Source: Alphaproteobacteria bacterium (GTDB lineage Bacteria > Pseudomonadota > Alphaproteobacteria > Micavibrionales > SZUA-601). From it: a stretch of DNA of 19,859 nt. How positions within the stretch are numbered: position 1 is the first letter of the stretch; each line of letters starts with the position of its first letter. The notes beneath the pieces are model-generated. The model ran no database searches. It was not told where the DNA came from and saw only the letters and a list, made by a program, of their open reading frames with translations. A program made the position numbers and the translations under genes. Positions 11,854 to 19,841 of this stretch are shown piece by piece. The stretch is taken from positions 1 to 19,859 of the forward strand of contig QKJH01000076.1 in assembly GCA_003250865.1 (NCBI GenBank). Direction: 5' to 3'.

Positions 11854-14083
11854 ACTGGTTGGCCGGGTGACAGCCTCCGCTCAGTGGAGAATTGAAGGGC
11901 AGACAATTTCCCTGCCGTACCGCCGCAACGTACCGGAAACCGAAATCCTGTCCAAAATCCTCGCGTACAAACAAATCCTGTACAGCAAAGCATACCGGAA
12001 CGGTAACGCCTGCTTATGCGAAATGTTCCGCTTTTTCGGCGGGATGGCGTTCGTCAAAATCGGTATGGCCTTTGAAGATGCGTTTCTGGACTGCTACTCG
12101 TATTTTGCAGCACGGTTTGCGGCACAATGGGCGGACGGCACACGCTGCCTGCATTCCAAAGTGATCGGACATGCCTGTGTGTTCGGCTGTATGCTGGACT
12201 GCCCACAGGATCCCATTCGGTACGATTTCCGGTATATCCTTGATGAAACACCGAACAGCGCCATATTCTGTGATCTGACCGAGCGTGCGTTTGCGGAATA
12301 CTGGACACCGCAAATTGAGATGCTGATGGCCCGAACCCAATCACTCGCGGCTGTATCCAAACTGGTGGGAGATGTGCGGGTATCCCGGTACATGATGCGA
12401 ATACCGGAACAGACCGGGGCATATTTGCGGAATGTGGCCAGTGCATATACTTCGCGCCGGGAACTGATCAGCCTGAGCAAGCTTTACTGCTTTCTCTTCG
12501 GAGATGGCAGCCGGATCAATTTCCCCGGCGGAGACAACGACTTGTTCGATATGATTCATTCCGTTGTGGACGAGGAAGCTGGCGTACAGAACCGCAGGTT
12601 CGTTGCGGAGAACCGAATTTCGATGGATATGTCCCTTGATGAATGGATTCTTTACGCAAAGCACGGCGTCGCCCTGCACTACATGAGGATGGATTTTACG
12701 GAAATCCGGCAGCCTTCCATGCGGACTGAGGTGAAATCCTTCCTGAAAAATCGGTTTTCAGGGACGATCCGCACAGACGACCGCATTTATTCCTCCATTG
12801 TCTATGCCGTCAACACGCTTTGTCGAAACAATCCCCGCCTTCATTTCTTTTCAGATATCGATGAAACCGATGTGAAGATGCTGCAGTTGTCAATGGAGTC
12901 AGAGGAAAAGAAACCGCAGATATATATTATGAACGCCTTTTCCGCCTGCAAAGCGGTCTTCCGGTATCTGTGCGGCGGCGAACGGGATGATGCGCTCCGA
13001 ACACCGCAACCGTCTTCCGACCCGTTTCAGGGCGTCACGTTCGTCAATGCGTCAAAGTTCAGCCGGAACACGCCGTATATGCCGAACAGTGTCGCGGAGG
13101 GACTGCTCGCCCATGCAAATGAACTGAGCGAGACCGACGCGCTGGTGCTTCGCATTTTCAACGAAACCGGGATGCGCGCGAAAGAGGTGGCTTTTCTTGA
13201 AGAGGATTGTCTGGAAAAGACCCGTACGGGGAAACACACGATGCTGAAATTCGTTCCGTACAAGGTTATGAAAGCACGGCGCAAAGCGGGTCTCGGCGAT
13301 TATCACCGGGTGCAGATTTCTCTGGAACTCGCCGGATTAATCGCCGAACAGGCAAGAAGGACAGAGATATTTCGGCAACAATATGAACTTCCGTATCTGT
13401 TCCTGCATCAAAACAAAGGATACAGGGTATCCATGCTGAATGTCAGTTATTTTACCGTGAAAATCAACCGGCTGATCAAAAAGCATCACCTTTGCGATGA
13501 ATCCGGGCAATTATGGCACTTCACCAGCCGGCAATGCCGGAAAACACTGGTTGTCAATATGATTGAAAACGGCGCGGCCGTCGAGGAGATCGTCTATCAG
13601 CTGGGGCATCTTGATCGCTCCACTGCCGCGAAATATTATGCTGAGGTCAGAACCATCCGGCTGGCGGAGCTGAACAGCGACTTTTTCAGAAAGCAGTTTG
13701 ATCTGCTTTTGTCCGGGGAACAACTTGCCGAATATACGGAGGAGGAACGGCGGCTTCTGTATGTGGACTTTCGCCTTGGATACCGCCGTGTGGAAATGGG
13801 CTTCTGTACAAAGAAGCTCTGCGGCGGTGCCTGTGGCAACAAAAGCCGGATGTACCATTGCGCGAGCTGCAAAAACCTTTGTACCGGCAAACCATATTTG
13901 CCTCATTGGGAAAAGCTGTTCCTGGCACAGGAGCACACGGTAGCTCTTCTGCTGAAAACCTATGCCGCTGAAGGTATATCGGACTATTCGGCGTTTGCCG
14001 AATACCGGCGGGAATGCGCCCTGCTTGCAGCATACCGAGCCGTAACGCAGAAAATCAGGGAAAGCGAGGTGACGGGCCGATGA
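11846..14083 (+). CDS. Tyrosine recombinase 2 of trio, large (TnpB-like)
   Basis: A 745-residue protein: a long N-terminal region (1-400) without recognised domain, then a tyrosine recombinase catalytic domain with R444 (E-T-G-M-R-A-K-E-V), T-S-R562-Q-C-R565-K-T, H588 (Q-L-G-H-L-D) and Y597/Y598 (A-A-K-Y-Y-A-E). At the H-x2-R box the first position is Arg562 rather than His, an odd substitution. A C-terminal cluster C654, C659, C663, C672, C675, C679 looks like a zinc-binding module. Size and layout match TnpB of Tn554 (somewhat longer). I chose ATG 11846, overlapping recombinase 1 and behind GGACGGTGA, over ATG 11816. It overlaps the next gene by ATGA. Confidence 0.88.
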   Translation: MIELVGRVTASAQWRIEGQTISLPYRRNVPETEILSKILAYKQILYSKAYRNGNACLCEMFRFFGGMAFVKIGMAFEDAFLDCYSYFAARFAAQWADGTRCLHSKVIGHACVFGCMLDCPQDPIRYDFRYILDETPNSAIFCDLTERAFAEYWTPQIEMLMARTQSLAAVSKLVGDVRVSRYMMRIPEQTGAYLRNVASAYTSRRELISLSKLYCFLFGDGSRINFPGGDNDLFDMIHSVVDEEAGVQNRRFVAENRISMDMSLDEWILYAKHGVALHYMRMDFTEIRQPSMRTEVKSFLKNRFSGTIRTDDRIYSSIVYAVNTLCRNNPRLHFFSDIDETDVKMLQLSMESEEKKPQIYIMNAFSACKAVFRYLCGGERDDALRTPQPSSDPFQGVTFVNASKFSRNTPYMPNSVAEGLLAHANELSETDALVLRIFNETGMRAKEVAFLEEDCLEKTRTGKHTMLKFVPYKVMKARRKAGLGDYHRVQISLELAGLIAEQARRTEIFRQQYELPYLFLHQNKGYRVSMLNVSYFTVKINRLIKKHHLCDESGQLWHFTSRQCRKTLVVNMIENGAAVEEIVYQLGHLDRSTAAKYYAEVRTIRLAELNSDFFRKQFDLLLSGEQLAEYTEEERRLLYVDFRLGYRRVEMGFCTKKLCGGACGNKSRMYHCASCKNLCTGKPYLPHWEKLFLAQEHTVALLLKTYAAEGISDYSAFAEYRRECALLAAYRAVTQKIRESEVTGR

Positions 14084-15606
14084 CTACCGCACTGCGTATC
14101 CGCTATGACGAGCTTTACAGTAAAGAGGAAACTGCACGTTACCGTGATTTTCTGCACTCCCTGTCCGACCATATCCGGTTTGAGGATGACACATGGGTCT
14201 GTGAAAAGCGCATCAAAAGCGTTTCTCAGAATGCCAATGACGTCAGCATCTACTTTTCAAAAACGCCGCCGGGATACAACACAATGATGAAGTATTACGC
14301 CCTGCTGCGCCTGAGAAAAGGAATGGGTGTCAAGTCGGTGTGCAGCGAAGTGGGATACATCAATCTGTTTCTGGACTTTCTTGACGAAGAGCCAATTACC
14401 GGCGTGACGGTCATGACTGCTTTAGCTTTCCGGGAACTCATCGACGGCAGGGGCTATGCCGAAAGTACCCGTGCCTGCATCTGGTCGGCACTGAACCAAT
14501 TCTTCCATGTCATGAACGGCTATGAAGGCCTCCGGCTGCACAATCCGTTTGGCGAGAACTTTTATCAAAGTCATCAGCGGATTGACAGCAAATATATCCC
14601 GAATCCGGTGGCAAAGCAGCTTGACCGCGCTTTTATGGACGACCATATCCCGCTGCATCTGCGGTGCATCTACTGGCTGCTCCGCCTGATCCCGTCGCGA
14701 ATCAGTGAGATACTCGGCATGAAAATCGACTGTGTCAAACCGTTTGACGGCCACTTTTGTCTGTTCATTCCTTCGTGGAAGCAAAACGGCGGCTACCGGG
14801 AACCAATTATGCGGGTGATTCATATTAATGACCGGGATATGGGAGCCCGTCTGCTGGCGCTGATACGGGAACAGCAGAAAACGGCGCTGTCGTATCAGGA
14901 CTATATGCCCGGGGACAAGAAAAACGCGCTTTTTACCTTCCGCCGGCAAATCGCATTTGACCGAACTGTCTATTACAGAAATCAATACCGGGCGGCCACG
15001 TGGGTACATGTATCCTACAGCTTTAAGCAGGTATGCCGGGATTACAGCATTCACGATGAAAACGGCGTCTATTGCGTGACCTCCCATCAGTTCCGGCACA
15101 ACGGGATCACGGACAGGCTGCGTGCCGGCTTTACGCTACCGCAGATCGCTGAAATGACGGGGCACCACGGAACGGCGATGATTTACAGCTCTTACACGCA
15201 TCTTGAACTGTTTCCCGAAACGCTGGTGGAACCGAGAGACTATACCACGGAAAAAGCGGAGGATGGAAATCCGTACGTATTGTTCGGCGGACGGATCCTT
15301 AACATGGACGCGATTACGGAAGCGCGGCTGCTTCGCAATCTCCGGGCGCATCGTGTTCCCGGCGGCATCTGCGCAGATGTGACACACTGCCAAAGCGGGA
15401 TGTGGAACTGCCTCGACTGCGAACACTTTGTACCGGAAAAAGAGCAGCTTCCCTTTTTTGCTGAACAGGCTGTGGCATGGAGGGACAAAGCGGAACGCTT
15501 TAAAAACGACAAGGTGATGGCAGACAATTTCATGGATATCGCCAACCGTTTTCAGAGTATTATGGAAAAGCTACAACGGGAGGGCATGACTACCGATGGA
15601 CAGTAA
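14080..15606 (+). CDS. Tyrosine recombinase 3 of trio
   Basis: A 508-residue recombinase with R207 (L-I-P-S-R-I-S-E-I-L), H336-x2-R339 (T-S-H-Q-F-R-H), H362 (T-G-H-H-G) and nucleophile Y372 (S-S-Y-T-H-L), a complete and canonical catalytic set. After the catalytic domain C431, C437, C444 and C447 (C-L-D-C) suggest a zinc module like that in recombinase 2. ATG 14080 overlaps the previous stop as ATGA, with GAGGTGACGG before it, which marks translational coupling; the frame is open upstream but inside the previous gene. All three recombinases probably act together on the end repeats. Confidence 0.9.
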   Translation: MTTALRIRYDELYSKEETARYRDFLHSLSDHIRFEDDTWVCEKRIKSVSQNANDVSIYFSKTPPGYNTMMKYYALLRLRKGMGVKSVCSEVGYINLFLDFLDEEPITGVTVMTALAFRELIDGRGYAESTRACIWSALNQFFHVMNGYEGLRLHNPFGENFYQSHQRIDSKYIPNPVAKQLDRAFMDDHIPLHLRCIYWLLRLIPSRISEILGMKIDCVKPFDGHFCLFIPSWKQNGGYREPIMRVIHINDRDMGARLLALIREQQKTALSYQDYMPGDKKNALFTFRRQIAFDRTVYYRNQYRAATWVHVSYSFKQVCRDYSIHDENGVYCVTSHQFRHNGITDRLRAGFTLPQIAEMTGHHGTAMIYSSYTHLELFPETLVEPRDYTTEKAEDGNPYVLFGGRILNMDAITEARLLRNLRAHRVPGGICADVTHCQSGMWNCLDCEHFVPEKEQLPFFAEQAVAWRDKAERFKNDKVMADNFMDIANRFQSIMEKLQREGMTTDGQ

Positions 15607-15985
15607 AATACCGCAGAATCTCCGCGAGAAGCAGGAGCTTCAAAGACAGCAGACCGTTAATCGGATTCTCCGCGCGGTTGAGGATTTGCAGGCGCAGGGC
15701 TGCCGGCTCAGCATCAAAAATATGATGGACTACACCGGTCTTTCCCGTTCCACCTTTGCCAAACCGCATGTGCGGGAGGTGCTGTCCCGATATGGCTTCG
15801 CTTTTGGCAGCGAGGTTGCGACTGAGTCTCCGGAACAAGTAAAGAAACGTAAGCAGAGCGAAAAGCTGCGGGAGAAGGACGAACGCATTCAGCGTCTGAC
15901 GGAAGAAAATCTGTCTTTGAAACACGAATGTGAACTGCTCCGTGGGCGGCTATTTCTGCTCATGCAGCGACAGCAAAACCTGTAA
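15596..15985 (+). CDS. TnpC/DUF6262-like small protein
   Basis: A 129-residue protein with a helix-turn-helix-like segment (about 38-58: S-I-K-N-M-M-D-Y-T-G-L-S-R-S-T-F) and a charged coiled coil (about 78-122, rich in K, E, R with heptad leucines). This is the layout of TnpC of Tn554-type elements (about 125 residues), which influences transposition efficiency and orientation. It overlaps recombinase 3 by 11 bases, so it is the last gene of the operon. I place it in the DUF6262 type from memory of the neighbourhood; the function is inferred from position. Confidence 0.75.
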   Translation: MDSKIPQNLREKQELQRQQTVNRILRAVEDLQAQGCRLSIKNMMDYTGLSRSTFAKPHVREVLSRYGFAFGSEVATESPEQVKKRKQSEKLREKDERIQRLTEENLSLKHECELLRGRLFLLMQRQQNL

Positions 15986-15999
15986 AAAATTATACATAA

Positions 16000-16023
16000 A
16001 AATGTACACGATTAAACTCCGTA
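16000..16023 (+). repeat. Direct repeat, right copy
   Basis: This matches 10251-10274 with one mismatch and lies 15 bases after the stop of the TnpC-like gene. The similarity fades beyond CGTA, with a shared TTGG a few bases on. Confidence 0.8.
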
Positions 16024-16073
16024 GTTTGGTCGTGTTATTTTTATACATTAAATTCAGTAAAAAGGGGTTCATT

Positions 16074-16166
16074 ATGCAAAATATTGGTTCTAAAAAGAGC
16101 ATCTTCAGCCTGTTTTCCCGCTGGAAGCTCTATCGTGTACACGAAAAGGTTAAGAAAAGGGGTTAA
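16074..16166 (+). pseudogene. 30-codon ORF at the right element end, pilin-start-like
   Basis: ATG 16074 follows AAAAAGGGGTTCATT, a usable ribosome site. It reads MQNIGSKKSIFSLFSRWK and then, through the terminal repeat, L-Y-R-V-H-E-K-V-K-K-R-G-stop. The basic leader ending K-K-R-G resembles pilin N-termini (N-N-R-G in the paralogue). It stops one frame out of step with the pilin helix that follows. It may be a decayed pilin start, an element-borne new 5' end for the target gene, or a chance ORF. Confidence 0.35.
16129..16158 (-). repeat. Right terminal inverted repeat
   Basis: Read on the minus strand: TTTTCTTAACC (16148-16158), three T, then TCGTGTACACGATAGA (16129-16144). Apart from the three T it is identical to 10224-10250. 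Confidence 0.8.
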
Positions 16167-16288
16167 AATCCTGATCGCGGTCGTGATCGGCGCACTCCTG
16201 CTCGGTGGGTTGTACGCGTTTTTAACACCACGATTATCCCGACCCTCGTAAGCAAGATCACGGCTTTGTTCAACTATTCCGGCACTTA
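16162..16288 (+). pseudogene. 3' part of the split Flp-pilin-like gene, also frameshifted
   Basis: From 16162 the frame reads V-K-I-L-I-A-V-V-I-G-A-L-L-L-G-G-L-Y-A-F, then the homology moves one frame to F-N-T-T-I-I-P-T-L-V-S-K-I-T-A-L-F-N-Y-S-G-T-stop. It matches the helix and tail of the pilin at 10389 (G-L-Y-V-L-F-G-D-T-I-L-P-M-L ... L-F-N-Y-A-G). A single missing base near 16219-16225 explains the frame change. Joined to the 5' part at 10125 it gives one complete pilin of about 74 residues. It has no start of its own in frame. Confidence 0.75.
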
Positions 16289-16324
16289 AACAACTGCCGG
16301 GAACCAAATCGAGGACTAAATGAG

Positions 16325-16359
16325 ATAAGGCGGGACAGCGGAATGTTGTCCCGCCTTAT
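16325..16359 (+). terminator. Hairpin between the pilin gene and the peptidase gene
   Basis: A 13-bp perfect stem ATAAGGCGGGACA (16325-16337) / TGTCCCGCCTTAT (16347-16359) with a 9-base loop. No T run follows, so it may be a partial terminator that keeps pilin output high relative to the assembly genes, or an mRNA stabiliser. Confidence 0.5.
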
Positions 16360-16383
16360 ATTCTCTAAAAGGAAGGTGAGCTT

Positions 16384-17043
16384 ATGCCGTCAATCATTAG
16401 TCCCTACATTCCCGTTTCACCGCTGCCATATCCCCGCATTCCCTCTATTCCTTTCCCAATTATGTTGTGTGCGCTGCTTTGGCTGGCCTTTATCGGAACT
16501 TCGCTTTTAGCCGCGTTTTGCGTAAGCAGATACGCCGAAAAGAAATGGAACAAAACGGCCGCAGGCGCATATCTCCTGCTGACAGGTATTGCGGCGGTTT
16601 TACTGCTCTGTTTCTTTGGAGTTTCCATTACCGCCATCAAGGGAATCATTCTTTTCCTAATTCTCTTGTACGCTTCGCACAGTGATATTCAGACAAGAGA
16701 AGTTGACGATTATATCCCTGTCATGCTTGTAGTCACAGCCTTTATAGGGATGGAACTTTCCAATATCGGTTCCATGCTCGTAGGAGCCATAGCCGTTGCA
16801 CTCCCACAGCTTCTCATTTCGATTATAAAATCCGAAAAAGCTATCGGCGGTGCGGATATAAAATTATCGACGGCCTGCGGTTTATTGCTTGGCTTTGAAA
16901 AAGGCATTGCAGGGCTGATTTTCGGGTTACTTTCAGCGGTTATCTGTACCTTGTGTATAAACAAGATAAAAAACAGGAAAACAGGAGCTATACCGTTGAT
17001 TCCATATCTTGCCGCCGGATTTATGGCGGCATATTTCATTTAA
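16384..17043 (+). CDS. A24 prepilin peptidase (TadV/CpaA-like)
   Basis: A 219-residue membrane aspartic protease with about six hydrophobic segments. The two catalytic aspartates are D101 (A-S-H-S-D-I-Q-T-R-E-V) and D158 (I-G-G-A-D-I-K-L, the GxGD-type motif). It lacks the N-terminal methylase domain of PilD, as TadV/CpaA enzymes do. The first 25 residues are unusually rich in proline. It would cleave the Flp-type pilins in the cytoplasmic membrane. AAAAGGAAGGTGAGCTT sets ATG 16384. It is the first gene of the plus-strand pilus assembly operon after the pilin. Confidence 0.88.
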   Translation: MPSIISPYIPVSPLPYPRIPSIPFPIMLCALLWLAFIGTSLLAAFCVSRYAEKKWNKTAAGAYLLLTGIAAVLLLCFFGVSITAIKGIILFLILLYASHSDIQTREVDDYIPVMLVVTAFIGMELSNIGSMLVGAIAVALPQLLISIIKSEKAIGGADIKLSTACGLLLGFEKGIAGLIFGLLSAVICTLCINKIKNRKTGAIPLIPYLAAGFMAAYFI

Positions 17044-17056
17044 CAGGAGGTTTACC

Positions 17057-17800
17057 ATGAAAAACAGGACAATTATCGGTATCGTCTGTATTGTGCTTGC
17101 GGCAATCGTTACCTTTGGCGCTGCCCCATTGGTCAACAAGATGTCGGAGGGGAAAACGGAGATTATCCGCATGGCGCAGGATGTAAAGCAGGGTTTTATC
17201 ATCACCGAATCGGACATTGAAAAGGTTCAGGTTGGCAGCTTTAATCTTCCTGCCAATGTCATAAAGGACAAAGCGACAGTCGTCGGAAAATATGCGACAA
17301 CCGACCTGAAAGCCGGAGATTATCTGATGGGCAGCAAATTAAATAATGAGGCTGATTCGGCAGACAGCGTATTCCGTTTGCTCGACGGGACAAAGCAGGC
17401 TGTCAGTATTTCTATCGCTTCGTTTGCGGCAGGATTATCCGGCAAGTTAGAAAACGGGGATGTTGTGAGCATCATCGTTACTTCCACAGAAAAAAACGAG
17501 GCCGAAATGCCTGCTGCGCTACGATATGTGAAGGTCATAACAACCACCACGGCAAGCGGCACGGACAGGGATCAAATAACCCCAAATGAAAATGAAACCA
17601 ATGAACTTCCCTCAACCGTGACGCTGCTTGTCAACATGGAACAGGCAAAGCTGCTGGCGCAATATGAAGTAAAGGGTAAAATCCATATTTCATTGGTTTA
17701 CAGGGGCGACGCGGAAACCGCACAAAAATTCCTTGACGCGCAGGACGAGTATTTAAAAAAGAACAATACGGAGGAAACCGAGGTGATTACCCATGAGTAA
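17057..17800 (+). CDS. CpaB/RcpC-like pilus protein with SAF domain
   Basis: A 247-residue protein with one N-terminal membrane anchor (about 5-23), then an SAF domain (about 38-95: A-Q-D-V-K-Q-G-F-I-I-T-E-S-D-I, then L-K-A-G-D-Y-L) and an RcpC/CpaB-type domain (about 108-230: K-Q-A-V-S-I-S-I, L-E-N-G-D-V-V-S-I-I-V). CpaB proteins sit outside the membrane and help pilus assembly or stability. AACAGGAGGTTTACC fixes ATG 17057, 13 bases after the peptidase gene. The next gene overlaps by eight bases. The acidic, T/N-rich end is not conserved. Confidence 0.85.
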   Translation: MKNRTIIGIVCIVLAAIVTFGAAPLVNKMSEGKTEIIRMAQDVKQGFIITESDIEKVQVGSFNLPANVIKDKATVVGKYATTDLKAGDYLMGSKLNNEADSADSVFRLLDGTKQAVSISIASFAAGLSGKLENGDVVSIIVTSTEKNEAEMPAALRYVKVITTTTASGTDRDQITPNENETNELPSTVTLLVNMEQAKLLAQYEVKGKIHISLVYRGDAETAQKFLDAQDEYLKKNNTEETEVITHE

Positions 17801-18524
17801 AATGATTGCCATATGGGGATCGCCGGGTTCCGGCAAGACTTCTCTTTCAATAAAGCTCGGACAGGAAATCTACACCAGAAAGAAATCGACTGTCCTGCTT
17901 TTTCATCCCGACATGAGCGTTCCGGCACTGGCGTTATTGTTTCCTCACAGGAAAGCGTCGGAACTGTATTCAATCGGCGTTCCGCTTAATCAAACGGATA
18001 TATCACCGGAGGAAGTAATGAGGCAAATTGTCATTACAAAGGATATGAAAAACTTTGGGTATTTAGGGTTTACGGCAGGTGAAAACAGGTACACCTATCC
18101 ATCACCGACAGAGGATAAGATCAAGGCACTGTTGAGTATATTACGGACGTTAGCGGACTATGTGATCGTCGATTGCACAAATGACCACGGCGACGTTATT
18201 TCAAAGATGGCGATAAAGGAAGCAGATACCATTCTGCGGCTCTGTACGCCCGACCTGAAAAGCATGGCGTATTTTTCATCACAACTCCCTTTATACGCAG
18301 ACCCTTCCTATAAAACTACCGAACACATTCAGGTGTTGAATATTCCGGACGCAGACCTGTATATGCCCATCGAGGATGTCAAATCACATTTTAAGGATAT
18401 TGCCTGCACATTGCCCTTTTCCAGAGCATTAAAGCAGCAGATGCTTGGCGGTGCGCTCTCCGATATGCTGAATGATAAAAAATACCGGGCAAAGCTGGCT
18501 GAATTATCCGAAAAGGTGGTGTAG
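17793..18524 (+). CDS. MinD/CpaE-like P-loop ATPase
   Basis: A 243-residue ATPase. It has a classical Walker A G-S-P-G-S-G-K15-T-S (9-17) and a Walker B-like A-D-Y-V-I-V-D-C (about 121-128), with the overall order of SIMIBI-class ATPases. CpaE/TadZ proteins in Tad loci occupy this place and set pilus position, but most carry the deviant K-G-G Walker A and a receiver domain; this one has neither. It is probably cytosolic and works with CpaF at the membrane. It overlaps the CpaB-like gene by eight bases and ends three bases before the CpaF gene. Confidence 0.75.
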   Translation: MSKMIAIWGSPGSGKTSLSIKLGQEIYTRKKSTVLLFHPDMSVPALALLFPHRKASELYSIGVPLNQTDISPEEVMRQIVITKDMKNFGYLGFTAGENRYTYPSPTEDKIKALLSILRTLADYVIVDCTNDHGDVISKMAIKEADTILRLCTPDLKSMAYFSSQLPLYADPSYKTTEHIQVLNIPDADLYMPIEDVKSHFKDIACTLPFSRALKQQMLGGALSDMLNDKKYRAKLAELSEKVV

Positions 18525-18527
18525 CAC

Positions 18528-19841
18528 ATGAGCCAAAGCATAGATTTTATAACCTTGCTCCGCTTGGTTCAGGAGCATGTATCAGCGCAATACTCAGCGG
18601 CATTGACCGATAAAGCGAAGCTGCCGCAGCTAAAGTCATATATTGAAAAATACTTGCGGGATAAGGATTACAAGGTTGATAACCGTTCTTTACAGCAGTT
18701 GACCGATGATCTGTATTCGGAAATGGCTGAATACTCAATTTTAACGCCGTATCTTGGTTCCGATTCTTTAGAGGAAATCAATATCAATTCGTGGAACGAT
18801 ATTGCGCTCACATATCTTGACGGCAGTATCGTAAAGACCGAAAAACACTTCCACAGCCCTCAACATGCGGTGGACATCGTAAAACGCTTATTACACCACA
18901 GTGGCATGATTATTGACAATGCCCTGCCTATGGCGCAGGGACATCTGCCCAATAACACAAGAATTACCGCCCTTAAAGAGCCTATCATTGATGAGGAACG
19001 GGGCATATCGGTATCTATCAGACTTTTACACCCCCAACAAGTAAACCGCCAACAATTGATAGAAACGGAATTTGCCACAGAAACGATGATAGACTTTCTC
19101 GAAATGTGCATCCGATACGGTGTTTCGACGGTAATCGCGGGTGCGACAAGCTCAGGAAAAACAACTCTCCTTAATGCGCTGTTATCAGGGATTCCCGATA
19201 ACAAGCGTATTTTTTCGATAGAAGCGGGTTCCCGTGAGCTTTCCCTTGTTCGGGAGGAAAACGGAAGAATCAAAAATAATGTCGTGCATACGCTTTCCCG
19301 CCCATCGGATAACCCGGCCTACAATATAAGTCAGGAGGATTTGGTTGTTGCTTCCCTGCGGTATAACCCCGATATTGTTGCCATAGGCGAGATGAGAGAT
19401 GTGGAGTGTTATTCGGCTGTTGAAGCGAGCCTGACCGGACACACCGTAGTAAGCACCGTCCATTCGGGAGCGGCAGACGCAGCCCATATGCGTATTGCAC
19501 TTCTTACGCAAAAAAGATTCCCGATTGAATTTAACACCTCATTGATTCAGGCCGGGCAAGCCTTTCCGCTGGTTGTATATGCCCACAAGTTGGAGAATAA
19601 CAGTAGAAAAATAATGGATATTTCAGAATGTGAAATCCTGCCGAACGGAGGGCGGCAATATCGTACCCTGTTTAACTACAACATTACGAGGAACACGGTG
19701 GACAAAAAAGGCTTTAAAATCGAAGGGTATTTTGACCAGCCGTGCATCATGTCCGAAAGCCTGAAAAAGCGTCTAATCCAATACGGTGTTCCGCAGAATT
19801 TACTCAATAAATTTTTAACGAAGGGAGCTGATGGAAATTGA
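18528..19841 (+). CDS. CpaF/TadA-type secretion ATPase
   Basis: A 437-residue type II/IV secretion ATPase that powers pilus assembly. Walker A is G205-A-T-S-S-G-K-T-T; the Walker B region is P-D-I-V-A-I-G-E288-M-R; the His box is T-G-H305-T-V-V-S-T-V-H312-S-G. Residues 1-150 are the helical and N-terminal domain that precedes the RecA-like core in this family (S-L-E-E-I-N-I-N). Length is usual. It is a hexameric cytosolic motor on the membrane pilus platform. The same family also includes VirB11-like motors, but the A24 peptidase, pilin and CpaB neighbours point to a Tad/Flp pilus. Its 3' end overlaps a new start at 19831. Confidence 0.9.
   Translation: MSQSIDFITLLRLVQEHVSAQYSAALTDKAKLPQLKSYIEKYLRDKDYKVDNRSLQQLTDDLYSEMAEYSILTPYLGSDSLEEININSWNDIALTYLDGSIVKTEKHFHSPQHAVDIVKRLLHHSGMIIDNALPMAQGHLPNNTRITALKEPIIDEERGISVSIRLLHPQQVNRQQLIETEFATETMIDFLEMCIRYGVSTVIAGATSSGKTTLLNALLSGIPDNKRIFSIEAGSRELSLVREENGRIKNNVVHTLSRPSDNPAYNISQEDLVVASLRYNPDIVAIGEMRDVECYSAVEASLTGHTVVSTVHSGAADAAHMRIALLTQKRFPIEFNTSLIQAGQAFPLVVYAHKLENNSRKIMDISECEILPNGGRQYRTLFNYNITRNTVDKKGFKIEGYFDQPCIMSESLKKRLIQYGVPQNLLNKFLTKGADGN

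Larger units (their letters stand above)
10219..16160 (+). mobile_element. Recombinase-trio (Tn554-like) element inserted in a pilin gene
   Basis: The element carries a pilin paralogue (10389), three overlapping tyrosine recombinases (10687, 11846, 14080) and a small HTH/coiled-coil protein (15596), all on the plus strand. This order resembles TnpA-TnpB-TnpC of Tn554-type elements and the recombinases-in-trio group. Inverted end repeats are at 10224-10250 and 16129-16158, and a 24-bp direct repeat lies just inside the left end and 130 bp inside the right. The pilin reading frame is complementary across the two ends. Exact ends are uncertain by a few bases, because the junction bases GG occur on both sides. 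No resistance or other classical cargo is present. Confidence 0.7.

Noticed and set aside
13511..13936. Minus-strand open frame within recombinase 2
   Set aside because: It is a shadow of the Cys-rich and catalytic end of the recombinase and has no family signal of its own.
14422..15099. 225-codon open frame on the minus strand
   Set aside because: It lies wholly inside recombinase 3, has no ribosome site and no recognisable family; it is a by-product of GC-rich codon use on the other strand.
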